Positions 1 to 6,721 of a stretch of DNA of 6,830 bases are shown here, piece by piece. Position numbers and translations under genes: made by a program. Positions within the stretch are counted from its first letter, which is position 1. Each line of letters starts with the position of its first letter. This stretch comes from Phocaeicola_A sp964432715. GTDB taxonomy: Bacteria > Bacteroidota > Bacteroidia > Bacteroidales > Bacteroidaceae. The notes beneath the pieces are model-generated. The model was not told the origin of the DNA, did not search any database, and worked only from the letters and a program-made list of their open reading frames with translations. The stretch lies in contig CAYSOW010000103.1 of the NCBI GenBank assembly GCA_964432715.1, positions 1-6,830 of the forward strand, given 5' to 3'.

Positions 1-54
1 ACCCAAGACCCCAACATTAAAAGTGTTGTGCTCTACCAGCTGAGCTAGCGAATC
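1..54 (-). tRNA. tRNA-Lys (anticodon TTT), 3' end cut off by the window edge
   Basis: Read on the minus strand, this begins with the acceptor strand GATTCGC (54 to 48), then TA and a standard D arm (GCTCAGCTGGTAGAGC). A 5-bp anticodon stem CAACA/TGTTG (12-16 and 24-28) encloses the loop CTTTTAA, giving anticodon TTT at 19-21, so it decodes lysine AAA/AAG. The variable loop and the first bases of the T arm are present; the rest of the T arm and the 3' acceptor strand lie outside the window. Its promoter is just upstream, at 77-108. Confidence 0.95.
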
Positions 55-76
55 ATTCATTTTTCTTTTGCGGGTG

Positions 77-108
77 CAAAGATAGGCATTATTCTTGAAA
101 CCACCAAG
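77..108 (-). promoter_or_regulatory. Bacteroidetes-type promoter of tRNA-Lys
   Basis: On the minus strand there is a perfect -7 box TATCTTTG (84 to 77), matching TAnnTTTG. A partial -33 box CTTG (108 to 105) lies 20 nt upstream of it. Transcription would start around position 70, giving a short leader before the tRNA 5' end at 54. The box and spacing match the known primary sigma factor pattern of Bacteroidetes; the start site itself is inferred. Confidence 0.68.
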
Positions 109-329
109 GAAGTTTCAAACTTTTTTACACCGAGTTAAAGGATTCCACTCATTCTCACTCAGTTCCGACTTTCAGCCTGCCAACACAAAGTCGACACGTC
201 CCTCCAAGCCCCCATTTTTTCTTCTAAAAAAACAGGAAAAACATTAGGTAGAACAAGACTTTTCTCCTAATTTAGCGACGCAGATTGACACATCGGGGCT
301 CCGGCTCCGAAGACGATACTGAAAGACCA
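109..329. other. Divergent intergenic region with no recognisable promoter for the lyase gene
   Basis: This stretch separates tRNA-Lys (leftward) from the lyase-like gene (rightward). I find no TAnnTTTG box on the plus strand, so the lyase promoter is either non-canonical or under another sigma factor or activator. Visible structure is slight: a 6-bp inverted repeat ATTAGG/CCTAAT (243-248 and 266-271) with a 17-nt loop, and a tandem GGCTCC GGCTCC at about 297-308. No credible small ORF was seen. Confidence 0.4.
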
Positions 330-1979
330 ATGAATTTAAACCCTAAACAACTAACTGCTGGTATGATAGGCACAGTCTTAAAGAAACACGGCAGAACAGC
401 CCTATGCATCGGCTTGTTCGGCCTCGCCTGCTCCATGTCGGGCCAAACAGACAAGAAGTTGAGCGACAAAGCGCTCTCCACCATGAAGACCGCCACCCAT
501 TATATGATGGATAAGGTGGCTTACAAAGGTGGATTCGTATGGAACTACCTTCCGGACATGTCCCGCTCCTGGGGCGAAATGGAAGCCAAACGCACCATGG
601 TATGGATTCAACCGCCCGGAACGCCTTCGGTGGGCCACCTATTATTAGATGCTTACCACGCTACCCACGATGAATATTATTACGAAGCGGCCAAGCAAGT
701 GGCCCAGGCTCTGATCTGGGGCCAGCTGGAGTGTGGCGGATGGAACTATGTGTTCGACTACGCCGGCGAGAACTCGCTCAAGTCGTGGTATGCCACGGTG
801 GGCAAGAGCGGCTGGCGCTTGGAGGAGTTTCAGCACTACTACGGCAACGCCACCTATGACGATGCCGGCACCATGGAGGCTGCAAAGTTCCTGCTACGTA
901 TGTATGTAGAGAAGAACGACCCCACCTTCCGCCCGGCGCTCGACAAGGTGATTCGCTTTGTGTTGGAGAGTCAATACCCCATCGGTGGTTGGCCTCAACG
1001 TTACCCGCTGATGTACGACCACCCCTTCCAGGGATTGGCTGACTACTCCTCTTTTATTACGTTGAATGACGATGTCATTCCTGATATCATTGAGTTCCTC
1101 ACCCAGTGCTACCAGTCGCTGGGCCTGCAGGAGGTGAAGGGCCCCGTGATGCGCGCCATGTATTTGATGATTGCCTTGCAGCAAGGTGCGCCTTATGCCG
1201 GATGGGCCGACCAGTACACCGTGGACGATTTGAAGCCGGCACACGCCCGCTCGTATGAGCCGCGCAGTGTCAACACCGGTACGACGGTGCACATGATTCG
1301 CCTGATGCTCGAATATTATAAACTGACTGCCGATACGCGTTTCCTCACCGGCATTCCCGCTGCCATCGATTTCCTCGACTCCATGCGCTTGCCCGAAGAA
1401 GAGGCATCCAAATGGAAACGTCCGTTCGACCGTCCGGGCTTCTTCCTTGTACCGCGTTTCATTGAGCCGGAGACCGGCAAGCCGCTTTACGTTCACCGCA
1501 AAGGTAGCAACGTGGCCAACGGATACTACTACACCGACCAGCACATCGAGAACACCATCGGTCACTACAGCTCTGCGGCTTTTGTCAACACCGACGAGCT
1601 GCGCCGGATGTATGAGGAGGTGAAGAACATGCCGAAAGAGGAGCTTGCCAAAGATTCTCCCTTCCTGCAGAACGACTTGGTGCCGCTGCCCACCTATTAC
1701 ACCAGAATGCGTGGCGAGAACTCGGCCGACCATGTGAAAGAGATTACTGCAGCGCTCACCAAGGAGGGCTACTGGCTCACTCCGTTGAAGCACACTTCCA
1801 ACCCCTACAAGCCGGTGGAAGCGCAGGCCAAGAGTGAAGAGACGAAATATGCCACCACCATGGTGGGTGACGACTTCGACACCTCTCCCTACCCCTGCAC
1901 CGACGGTACGCTCTGCATCTCGGTAGGCGATTACATCAACAATATGCGTGCGTTGATTAATTACCTCACCAACGAGTAA
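330..1979 (+). CDS. Secreted PL10-like pectate lyase family protein
   Basis: Probable exported polysaccharide lyase of the pectic acid lyase (PL10, Pec_lyase) fold, 549 residues from the ATG at 330. Residues 12-39 look like a signal peptide: KK-HGR, a hydrophobic core at about 23-34, then SMSGQ before a polar mature start. Cys34 is preceded by G-L-A, a poor lipobox, so whether it is a lipoprotein is unclear. An alpha-helical N-terminal half has GTPSVGHLLLDAY (about 97-109) and CGGW (135-138). PL10-type motifs follow: GGWPQRYP (219-226), SFITLNDD (241-248), GWADQY then ARSYEP (306-311), and GKPLYVHR (383-390). The Asp in NDD and Arg307 are the likely counterparts of the catalytic Asp and Arg of PL10; this is by motif, not alignment. 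The protein exceeds the roughly 330-residue PL10 domain, with about 130 further residues at the C-terminus. A TTG at 285 would extend it by 15 residues but puts the signal peptide too far inside; ATG 363 is a second option. It is a lone gene with no SusC/SusD neighbour, so pectin as substrate is not proven. Confidence 0.75.
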   Translation: MNLNPKQLTAGMIGTVLKKHGRTALCIGLFGLACSMSGQTDKKLSDKALSTMKTATHYMMDKVAYKGGFVWNYLPDMSRSWGEMEAKRTMVWIQPPGTPSVGHLLLDAYHATHDEYYYEAAKQVAQALIWGQLECGGWNYVFDYAGENSLKSWYATVGKSGWRLEEFQHYYGNATYDDAGTMEAAKFLLRMYVEKNDPTFRPALDKVIRFVLESQYPIGGWPQRYPLMYDHPFQGLADYSSFITLNDDVIPDIIEFLTQCYQSLGLQEVKGPVMRAMYLMIALQQGAPYAGWADQYTVDDLKPAHARSYEPRSVNTGTTVHMIRLMLEYYKLTADTRFLTGIPAAIDFLDSMRLPEEEASKWKRPFDRPGFFLVPRFIEPETGKPLYVHRKGSNVANGYYYTDQHIENTIGHYSSAAFVNTDELRRMYEEVKNMPKEELAKDSPFLQNDLVPLPTYYTRMRGENSADHVKEITAALTKEGYWLTPLKHTSNPYKPVEAQAKSEETKYATTMVGDDFDTSPYPCTDGTLCISVGDYINNMRALINYLTNE

Positions 1980-2010
1980 AGATTCAAATTTCTCTAAACA
2001 GCGCTATACA

Positions 2011-2052
2011 GAAAGAGCGGTGGCTTCCTCTCATCAGGACCACCGCTCTTTC
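2011..2052 (+). terminator. Rho-independent terminator of the lyase-like gene
   Basis: A perfect 13-bp stem GAAAGAGCGGTGG/CCACCGCTCTTTC (2011-2023 and 2040-2052) starts 31 nt after the stop codon. An inner 4-bp stem TCCT/AGGA (2026-2029 and 2036-2039) extends it past a 2-nt bulge. The arm ends CTTTCTCC, so the U tract is short. It closes the single-gene unit. Confidence 0.8.
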
Positions 2053-2122
2053 TCCTTATGATATATAGCGAATTTACGCCTCGTATTCATCGCTACAACT
2101 TCTCAAACCATCTGACACAGAA

Positions 2123-2156
2123 AAAGGCTCGCAAGTCTTTCGACTTACAAGCCTTT
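2123..2156 (-). terminator. Rho-independent terminator of tRNA-Ser
   Basis: On the minus strand a 15-bp stem (2156-2142 and 2137-2123, two G-U pairs) is capped by a GAAA tetraloop (2141-2138) and runs into a TTTTT tract followed by CTG. It begins only 5 nt after the tRNA-Ser CCA end, as expected for a single-tRNA transcript. Confidence 0.85.
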
Positions 2157-2160
2157 CATT

Positions 2161-2248
2161 TGGCGGAGAGACAGGGATTCGAACCCCGGGAACCTCTCAG
2201 TTCAACGGTTTTCAAGACCGCCGCAATCGACCACTCTGCCACCTCTCC
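2161..2248 (-). tRNA. tRNA-Ser (anticodon TGA)
   Basis: Complete 88-nt class II tRNA on the minus strand. The acceptor GGAGAGG (2248-2242) pairs with TCTCTCC, followed by discriminator G and a genome-encoded CCA (2163-2161). The anticodon loop CTTGAAA (2216-2210) gives anticodon TGA at 2212-2214. A long variable arm with stem GAAC/GTTC marks it as serine type, and the T arm carries TTCGAAT. It reads UCA and probably other UCN codons. It has its own promoter and terminator, so it is monocistronic. Confidence 0.97.
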
Positions 2249-2298
2249 TAAACTCTTTTTAGGGAGACTTTGTGAAGTGTTATCCTTCAAAAGCGATG

Positions 2299-2329
2299 CA
2301 AAGGTACGACATTTTTTTGAATATGCAAA
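2299..2329 (-). promoter_or_regulatory. Promoter of tRNA-Ser, consensus Bacteroidetes type
   Basis: On the minus strand: TTTG (2329-2326), 19 nt, then TACCTTTG (2306-2299). Both boxes are exact matches to TTTG and TAnnTTTG. The start would fall near 2290, about 40 nt before the tRNA. It lies back to back with the mutS2 promoter, and their -7 regions form an inverted repeat. Confidence 0.82.
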
Positions 2330-2344
2330 TAGTTTCCCATTTTT

Positions 2345-2375
2345 TTTGCAATAAAATTTACATGTCGTACTTTTG
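2345..2375 (+). promoter_or_regulatory. Promoter of mutS2, consensus Bacteroidetes type
   Basis: TTTG (2345-2348), a 19-nt spacer, then TACTTTTG (2368-2375), both exact matches. Transcription would begin near 2382, leaving a leader of about 20 nt before the ATG at 2404. The leader carries only a weak ribosome-binding candidate (AGGAACTAGG), as is usual in Bacteroides. It diverges from the tRNA-Ser promoter with 15 nt between the two -33 boxes. Confidence 0.8.
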
Positions 2376-2403
2376 CATACAGAAATATTAGATAGGAACT
2401 AGG

Positions 2404-4902
2404 ATGATTTACCCGCAAAATTTTGAACAAAAGATAGGCTTTGACACCGTGCGTCACTTGCTCACCAACCTCTGTTTGAGCGAGTTAGGCAAGGAACGCG
2501 TCGCTGCCATGAGCTTTGAAACCGACTATAACACCCTGCAAAAGCAGTTGGATGCCGTCTGCGAGCTGATTCGCATCATGGAAGAGGCCGATGATTTTCC
2601 GGACCAATATTTTTTTGATGTCCGTCCCTCTTTGAAGCGAATCCGCGTGGAGGGCATGTACCTCGACGAACAAGAATTGTTCGATTTGCAACGCTCTCTG
2701 GAGACCATCCGCGGCATTGTGCGCTTCCTCTGTCCCGATGAGGAGGGCGCCACTCCCTACCCCACGCTCTCTGAACTTGCCGGCGACGTGAGTGTCTTCC
2801 CGCAGTTCATCAGTCGCATCAGTCAGATGCTCGACAAGTATGGCAAGATGAAGGACAACGCCTCGGCCGACCTGCTCCGCATCCGTCGCGAGATTGCGCA
2901 GACCACGGCAGGCATCTCCCGCAGCCTCAACGCCATCCTCCGCAGCGCCCAGTCGGAAGGCTTTGTCGATAAGGACGTAGCCCCCACCATGCGCGACGGT
3001 CGTTTGGTGATTCCGGTGGCTTCGGGACTGAAGCGTAAGATCCGCGGCATTGTGCACGACGAGTCGGCCACCGGTAAGACCATCTTCATCGAGCCCACCG
3101 AAGTGGTGGAGGCCAACAACCGCATCCGCGAGCTGGAGGGCGACGAGCGTCGGGAAATCATCCGCATCCTCACCGAGTTCTCCAACCAGGTGCGCCCCGC
3201 CATCCCGGAGATCATGAGTTCGTACGAGTTTCTGGCAGAGATCGACTTCATCCGCGCCAAGGCCCTCTTTGCGCAACAGATTAACGGCATCAAGCCCAAT
3301 CTGGAGCATACCGAGGTCATCGACTGGACCGACGCCATCCATCCGCTCCTCTTTCTCTCCTTAAATAAACAAGGTAAGAAAGTGGTGCCGCTGGAGATTG
3401 AGCTCCACAAGAATCAACGCATCCTCATCATCTCCGGTCCGAACGCCGGCGGAAAGTCCGTCTGCCTGAAGACCGTGGGACTGCTGCAATACATGCTGCA
3501 GTGCGGACTGCTCGTGCCGATGCACGAACGGAGCCACGCCGGTCTCTTCCGCAATCTCTTTATTGATATCGGCGACGAGCAGAGCATCGAGAACGACCTG
3601 AGTACCTACTCGTCGCACCTGCTCAACATGAAATATATGATTAAAGGATGCGACGAACACAGCCTCCTGCTCATCGACGAGTTCGGTAGCGGTACCGAGC
3701 CGCAGATTGGAGGTGCCATGGCCGAGGCCGTGCTGCGCCGATTCCACGCCAAAGGTACCTTCGGCGTCATCACCACCCACTACCAGAACCTGAAGCACTT
3801 TGCCGACGAGCACGAGGGAGTGGTCAACGGTGCCATGCTCTACGACCGCCATCAGATGCAAGCACTCTTCCAGTTGCAGATTGGCAACCCCGGCAGTTCC
3901 TTCGCCGTGGAGATTGCCCGCAAGATTGGTTTGCCGGAGGAGGTCATCGCCGACGCCACCGCACTGGTGGGCAGCGAGTACATCAATGCCGACAAGTATC
4001 TGCAGGACATCGTGCGCGACAAGCGTTACTGGGAAACGAAGCGTCAGAACATCCGCAAGAAGGAGAAGGAGCTGGAGGAGCGCATCGAGCGTTACGAGAA
4101 TGAGACCGCCACACTGCAGAAGAGTCAGAAAGAGATTCTCCGCAAGGCGAAAGAGGAGGCGGAACAACTGCTGAAGGAGTCGAACGCCCGCATTGAGAAC
4201 ACCATCCGCAGCATCAAGGAGGCACAGGCCGAGAAGGAGAAGACCCGTCAGGCGCGCCAGGAGTTGGAAGCTTATAAGGAGTCGGTGCGCGAGCTGGAGA
4301 AGCAGGCCTCTGAGGAGAAGTTGCAACGCAAGATGGAGCAGCTGCGCGAGAAGCAGAACCGCAAGAAAGAGAAGAAGAATAAGGAGGGCGAGGCTGCCAA
4401 GAGCGAGACGAAAGTGACGCCCAAGAAGCCCGACCCGCTGACCGTGGGCAGCACCGTGCGCATCAAGGGACAGACCGCCGTGGGCACCATCACCGAAATC
4501 AACCGCAACAATGCCAGCGTCACCTTCGGCATGATGAAGACCAGTGTGCCCCTCAGCCGACTGGAGCCTGCCAAGGCACAGCCGACGAGCAACGCACAGG
4601 CCAAAAGCTCCTTCATCAGCAGTCAGACGCAAGATCAGGTGTATGAGAAGAAGCTGCAGTTCAAGCCCGACATCGACGTGCGCGGCATGCGTGGCGACGA
4701 AGCCCTGCAAGCCGTCACCTACTTTGTGGACGACGCCATCCTGCTCGGCATCTCGCGCATCCGCATCCTGCACGGCACCGGTACCGGCATCCTGCGCACG
4801 CTCATCCGCGACTATCTGAGCACCGTGCCCGGCGTGCGCCATTTTGCCGACGAGCACGTACAGTTTGGCGGTGCCGGCATCACCGTAGTCGACTTAGAAT
4901 AA
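2404..4902 (+). CDS. mutS2: MutS2: MutS-family ATPase with C-terminal Smr domain
   Basis: Cytoplasmic ATPase of the MutS2 family, 832 residues (B. subtilis MutS2 is 785). Residues 1-320 hold the MutS-like core and clamp, without the mismatch-recognition domain of MutS1. The ATPase follows: Walker A GPNAGGKS (345-352), the STYSSHL signature (400-406), Walker B LLLIDEFGSG (421-430) with the catalytic Glu426, and the TTHY switch histidine (459). A highly charged coiled coil covers about 540-665. A small beta-barrel-like segment (about 680-720) and the Smr domain (about 756-832) follow, with DVRGMR (758-763) and HGTGTG (790-795). Family members are linked to suppression of recombination (Helicobacter) and to collided-ribosome handling (Bacillus); which applies here is not shown. 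The lysine-rich stretch 652-675 and the linker at 722-748 account for the extra length. The ATG at 2404 fits the promoter and the start typical of the family (MIYPQNFEQK). ssrA lies 97 nt downstream with no terminator seen between. Confidence 0.97.
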   Translation: MIYPQNFEQKIGFDTVRHLLTNLCLSELGKERVAAMSFETDYNTLQKQLDAVCELIRIMEEADDFPDQYFFDVRPSLKRIRVEGMYLDEQELFDLQRSLETIRGIVRFLCPDEEGATPYPTLSELAGDVSVFPQFISRISQMLDKYGKMKDNASADLLRIRREIAQTTAGISRSLNAILRSAQSEGFVDKDVAPTMRDGRLVIPVASGLKRKIRGIVHDESATGKTIFIEPTEVVEANNRIRELEGDERREIIRILTEFSNQVRPAIPEIMSSYEFLAEIDFIRAKALFAQQINGIKPNLEHTEVIDWTDAIHPLLFLSLNKQGKKVVPLEIELHKNQRILIISGPNAGGKSVCLKTVGLLQYMLQCGLLVPMHERSHAGLFRNLFIDIGDEQSIENDLSTYSSHLLNMKYMIKGCDEHSLLLIDEFGSGTEPQIGGAMAEAVLRRFHAKGTFGVITTHYQNLKHFADEHEGVVNGAMLYDRHQMQALFQLQIGNPGSSFAVEIARKIGLPEEVIADATALVGSEYINADKYLQDIVRDKRYWETKRQNIRKKEKELEERIERYENETATLQKSQKEILRKAKEEAEQLLKESNARIENTIRSIKEAQAEKEKTRQARQELEAYKESVRELEKQASEEKLQRKMEQLREKQNRKKEKKNKEGEAAKSETKVTPKKPDPLTVGSTVRIKGQTAVGTITEINRNNASVTFGMMKTSVPLSRLEPAKAQPTSNAQAKSSFISSQTQDQVYEKKLQFKPDIDVRGMRGDEALQAVTYFVDDAILLGISRIRILHGTGTGILRTLIRDYLSTVPGVRHFADEHVQFGGAGITVVDLE

Positions 4903-4933
4903 GCTATTTCCGGAATAAAAATGCTTAAAATTC

Positions 4934-4963
4934 CTTGGAAGAGAAAATAAATGCGTATCTTTG
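4934..4963 (+). promoter_or_regulatory. Promoter of ssrA
   Basis: A perfect -7 box TATCTTTG (4956-4963) is preceded at 18 nt by CTTG (4934-4937), a 3-of-4 match to the -33 box. The start would lie near 4970, giving a leader of about 30 nt that RNase P would remove to make the mature tmRNA 5' end at 5000. It sits inside the short gap after mutS2, so ssrA can be transcribed independently as well as by read-through. Confidence 0.7.
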
Positions 4964-5094
4964 CAGTGGACTCGTATCAACAGAGACCGCCAAAAGTTTG
5001 GGCTTGACTGGATTTGACAGCGGGCAGAGATGGTACGTAAGCATGCAGTGCGTCGGATGTTGGCACTATAATCTCAGCGTTCAAAAATTTATCT

Positions 5095-5124
5095 GGCAAC
5101 GAAAATTACGCTCTCGCTGCTTAA
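5095..5124 (+). other. tmRNA tag-peptide reading frame (GNENYALAA)
   Basis: Resuming at GGC 5095, translation gives G-N-E-N-Y-A-L-A-A and then TAA. With the alanine carried by the tmRNA itself the added tag would be AGNENYALAA. The C-terminal YALAA is the degradation signal recognised by ClpXP-type proteases. The exact resume codon is inferred from tag length and similarity to other tags. Confidence 0.92.
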
Positions 5125-5148
5125 TCGAAGTATAGTAGATTAGCTTTA

Positions 5149-5169
5149 TTTCCACCACAGTGGTGGAAA
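5149..5169 (+). repeat. Perfect 10-bp hairpin inside tmRNA, after the tag stop
   Basis: TTTCCACCAC and GTGGTGGAAA are exact inverted copies around a single central A (5159); in RNA about 8 bp would close with a 5-nt loop. It sits between helix 5 and the pseudoknot region, where PK2 normally begins, so it is probably part of tmRNA folding rather than a separate element. Confidence 0.75.
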
Positions 5170-5406
5170 CGGGATGTCGCTCAAAAGCTCTTGTTCCGAA
5201 GCGTTTGGTTCAGCGGCACAGCAAATTCGGGAATAGCGGAAGGTGCTCCTCGCGCCCTTCGTGAAATTTAGAGGATAAGGTGCAGGTTGGTGGCTTTGGT
5301 CTTGCCTGCACACGAAAACCAAAGGCAAAGATAAGCATGTAGAAAGCGTATGGTTTCCTCGTTTGGACGAGGGTTCGATTCCCTCCAGGTCCACACGTTA
5401 TTAGGT

Positions 5407-5443
5407 TCCCCCTGTTTCATTCACCATGAATGAGGCAGGGGGA
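5407..5443. terminator. Shared hairpin terminator between convergent ssrA and ugd
   Basis: A 16-bp stem (5407-5422 and 5428-5443, two G-U pairs) closes a 5-nt loop ACCAT (5423-5427), with a GC-rich base CCCCCTG/CAGGGGG. It begins 14 nt after the tmRNA 3' end and is followed on the plus strand by TTCTCTTTC. It also lies 31 nt past the ugd stop on the minus strand, where its U tract is weaker. It most likely ends ssrA transcription and probably blocks read-through in both directions. Confidence 0.82.
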
Positions 5444-5473
5444 TTCTCTTTCAGTCACTTTTCAACAGTACGA

Positions 5474-6721
5474 TTAATCTCTTCTGAAGATATCCCGGGT
5501 GTAGACCTTCTCCGCCACATCATCCAGCGAAGCATCATAGCGGTTGGCAATAATGGCATCACTCTGCGCCTTAAACGCCTGCAAATCGTTCACCACCCGA
5601 CTGCCGAAGAAAGTCACCCCCTCTTCCAGCGTCGGCTCGTAGATAATCACCTCTGCACCCTTCGCCTTGATGCGCTTCATCACCCCCTGGATAGACGACT
5701 GGCGGAAGTTGTCGCTGTTCGATTTCATCGTGAGTCGATACACCCCCACCACGCAACGGCGCTCCTCCGCCGGATTATAGTTGGCACGGTTATAGTAGTC
5801 ATAGTAGCCCGCCTTATGCAGCACCTGGTCCGCAATGAAATCCTTGCGCGTCCGGTTGCTCTCCACAATCGCCTGAATCAAGTTCTCCGGCACATCCGCA
5901 TAGTTAGCCAGCAACTGCTTCGCATCCTTCGGCAAGCAGTAGCCGCCATAGCCGAACGACGGGTTGTTATAGTGCGCCCCGATGCGCGGATCGAGCGACA
6001 CACCCTCAATGATAGAGCGTGTATCCAGTCCCTTCATCTCGGCATAAGTATCCAGTTCATTGAAATAGCTGACGCGCAGTGCCAGGTAAGTATTTGCGAA
6101 GAGCTTCACCGCCTCCGCCTCCGTCAGGCCCATAAAGAGCGTATCAATCTCCGGTTTAAGCGCCCCCTCCTGCAGCAGCGCCGCAAAAGTCTTCGCCGCC
6201 TCCACCAGACGGGCATCGTCTGCCGGACGTCCCACAATGATGCGCGAAGGATAGAGATTGTCATAGAGCGCGCGACTCTCGCGCAGGAACTCCGGCGAGA
6301 AGAGCACGTTGTCGGTCTGCAGTTTTCGGCGGATATGCTCCGTGAAGCCCACCGGAATGGTACTCTTAATCACCATGATGGCATGCGGGTTCACCGACTT
6401 CACCAGTTCAATCACCTCCTCCACGTGCGACGTATCGAAGTAATTCTTCGCCGGGTCATAGTTGGTAGGTGCGGCAATCACCACAAAATCGGCCTCTCGG
6501 TAAGCCGAGGCGCCATCGAGTGTAGCAGTGAGATTCAGCTCCTTCTCCGCCAGATACTTTTCGATATACTCATCCTGAATAGGCGACTTACGCTGATTAA
6601 TCAGCGCCACCTTTTCAGGCAGCACGTCCACCGCCACCACCGGATGGTGTTGTGCCAGCAAAGTAGCCATACTCATACCCACGTAGCCCGTTCCGGCCAC
6701 CGCAATTTTTATCTCTTTCAT
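5474..6721 (-). CDS. ugd: UDP-glucose 6-dehydrogenase
   Basis: Cytoplasmic NAD-dependent enzyme that oxidises UDP-glucose twice to UDP-glucuronate, a precursor for capsule, exopolysaccharide and related sugars. It has 415 residues, close to the short bacterial class of about 390-415. The N-terminal Rossmann fold has GTGYVG (10-15), and Asp32 is placed to bind the NAD ribose. KSTIPVGFT (119-127) and FSPEFLRE (141-148) are family motifs. The central helix AVKLFANTYLALR (204-216) carries the conserved Lys and Asn. The active-site motif FGYGGYCLPKD (256-266) has the catalytic Cys262. The C-terminal UDP-binding domain begins near 320, with GVYRLTMKSNSDNFRQSS (326-343). All key residues are intact. 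The closely related UDP-ManNAc dehydrogenases are less likely given the YNNPSFGYGGYCLPKDAKQL stretch. It is convergent with ssrA, has its own promoter, and shows no co-directional neighbour in the window. The start ATG at 6721 gives the complete nucleotide-binding fold. Confidence 0.95.
   Translation of the reverse strand: MKEIKIAVAGTGYVGMSMATLLAQHHPVVAVDVLPEKVALINQRKSPIQDEYIEKYLAEKELNLTATLDGASAYREADFVVIAAPTNYDPAKNYFDTSHVEEVIELVKSVNPHAIMVIKSTIPVGFTEHIRRKLQTDNVLFSPEFLRESRALYDNLYPSRIIVGRPADDARLVEAAKTFAALLQEGALKPEIDTLFMGLTEAEAVKLFANTYLALRVSYFNELDTYAEMKGLDTRSIIEGVSLDPRIGAHYNNPSFGYGGYCLPKDAKQLLANYADVPENLIQAIVESNRTRKDFIADQVLHKAGYYDYYNRANYNPAEERRCVVGVYRLTMKSNSDNFRQSSIQGVMKRIKAKGAEVIIYEPTLEEGVTFFGSRVVNDLQAFKAQSDAIIANRYDASLDDVAEKVYTRDIFRRD

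Larger units (their letters stand above)
5000..5393 (+). ncRNA. ssrA: tmRNA (transfer-messenger RNA)
   Basis: One-piece tmRNA of about 394 nt, which rescues ribosomes stalled on messages lacking a stop codon, with SmpB. The 5' end GGGCTTG (5000-5006) pairs with CAGGTCC (5386-5392) to form the 7-bp acceptor stem (two G-U pairs), followed by discriminator A5393. CCA is not encoded (ACAC follows) and must be added. The T arm GAGGG-TTCGATT-CCCTC occupies 5369-5385. The usual 5' motif GACTGGATTTGACAG is at 5006-5020. GAGAT/ATCTC (5027-5031 and 5071-5075) forms a helix around the first pseudoknot region. The tag reading frame ends at TAA 5122-5124 within a helix, GCTTAATC (5119-5126) with GATTAGC (5138-5144), as in helix 5 of known tmRNAs. 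A perfect hairpin lies at 5149-5169. The rest should hold pseudoknots PK2-PK4, which I did not resolve fully. Small ORFs on either strand here are not genes. Confidence 0.96.

Noticed and set aside
63..70. TTCTTTTG as a plus-strand -7 box for the lyase-like gene
   Set aside because: It lacks the TA of TAnnTTTG and is about 260 nt from the start codon, within the tRNA-Lys leader.
285..329. TTG start adding 15 residues to the lyase-like protein
   Set aside because: It places about 40 residues before the hydrophobic core of the signal peptide and has no better ribosome site than ATG 330.
894..1793. 299-codon open frame on the minus strand, antisense to the lyase-like gene
   Set aside because: No recognisable domain, low-complexity hydrophobic and His-rich product, and the sense gene explains the sequence fully.
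2058..2354. 98-codon plus-strand frame across tRNA-Ser
   Set aside because: It crosses a terminator, the reverse of tRNA-Ser and its promoter. The stretch RQGFEPREPLSSTVFKT is translated tRNA, a common false protein in databases.
3361..4857. 498-codon open frame on the minus strand, antisense to mutS2
   Set aside because: Long leucine-, valine- and histidine-rich translation with no motif, opposite the ATPase, coiled coil and Smr coding sequence; no promoter or terminator of its own was seen.
4907..4917. TTCCGGAA palindrome after mutS2 as a terminator
   Set aside because: It is a loop-less 8-bp palindrome and cannot form a stable terminator hairpin; the A run that follows is on the wrong strand for a U tract.
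4935..5135. 66-codon plus-strand frame at the start of ssrA
   Set aside because: It covers the ssrA promoter and tmRNA 5' region; the only translated part of tmRNA is the tag frame, which is a different reading frame.
5146..5394. 82-codon minus-strand frame starting MDLEGIEPSSKR
   Set aside because: It is antisense translation of the 3' half of tmRNA, another frequent false annotation.
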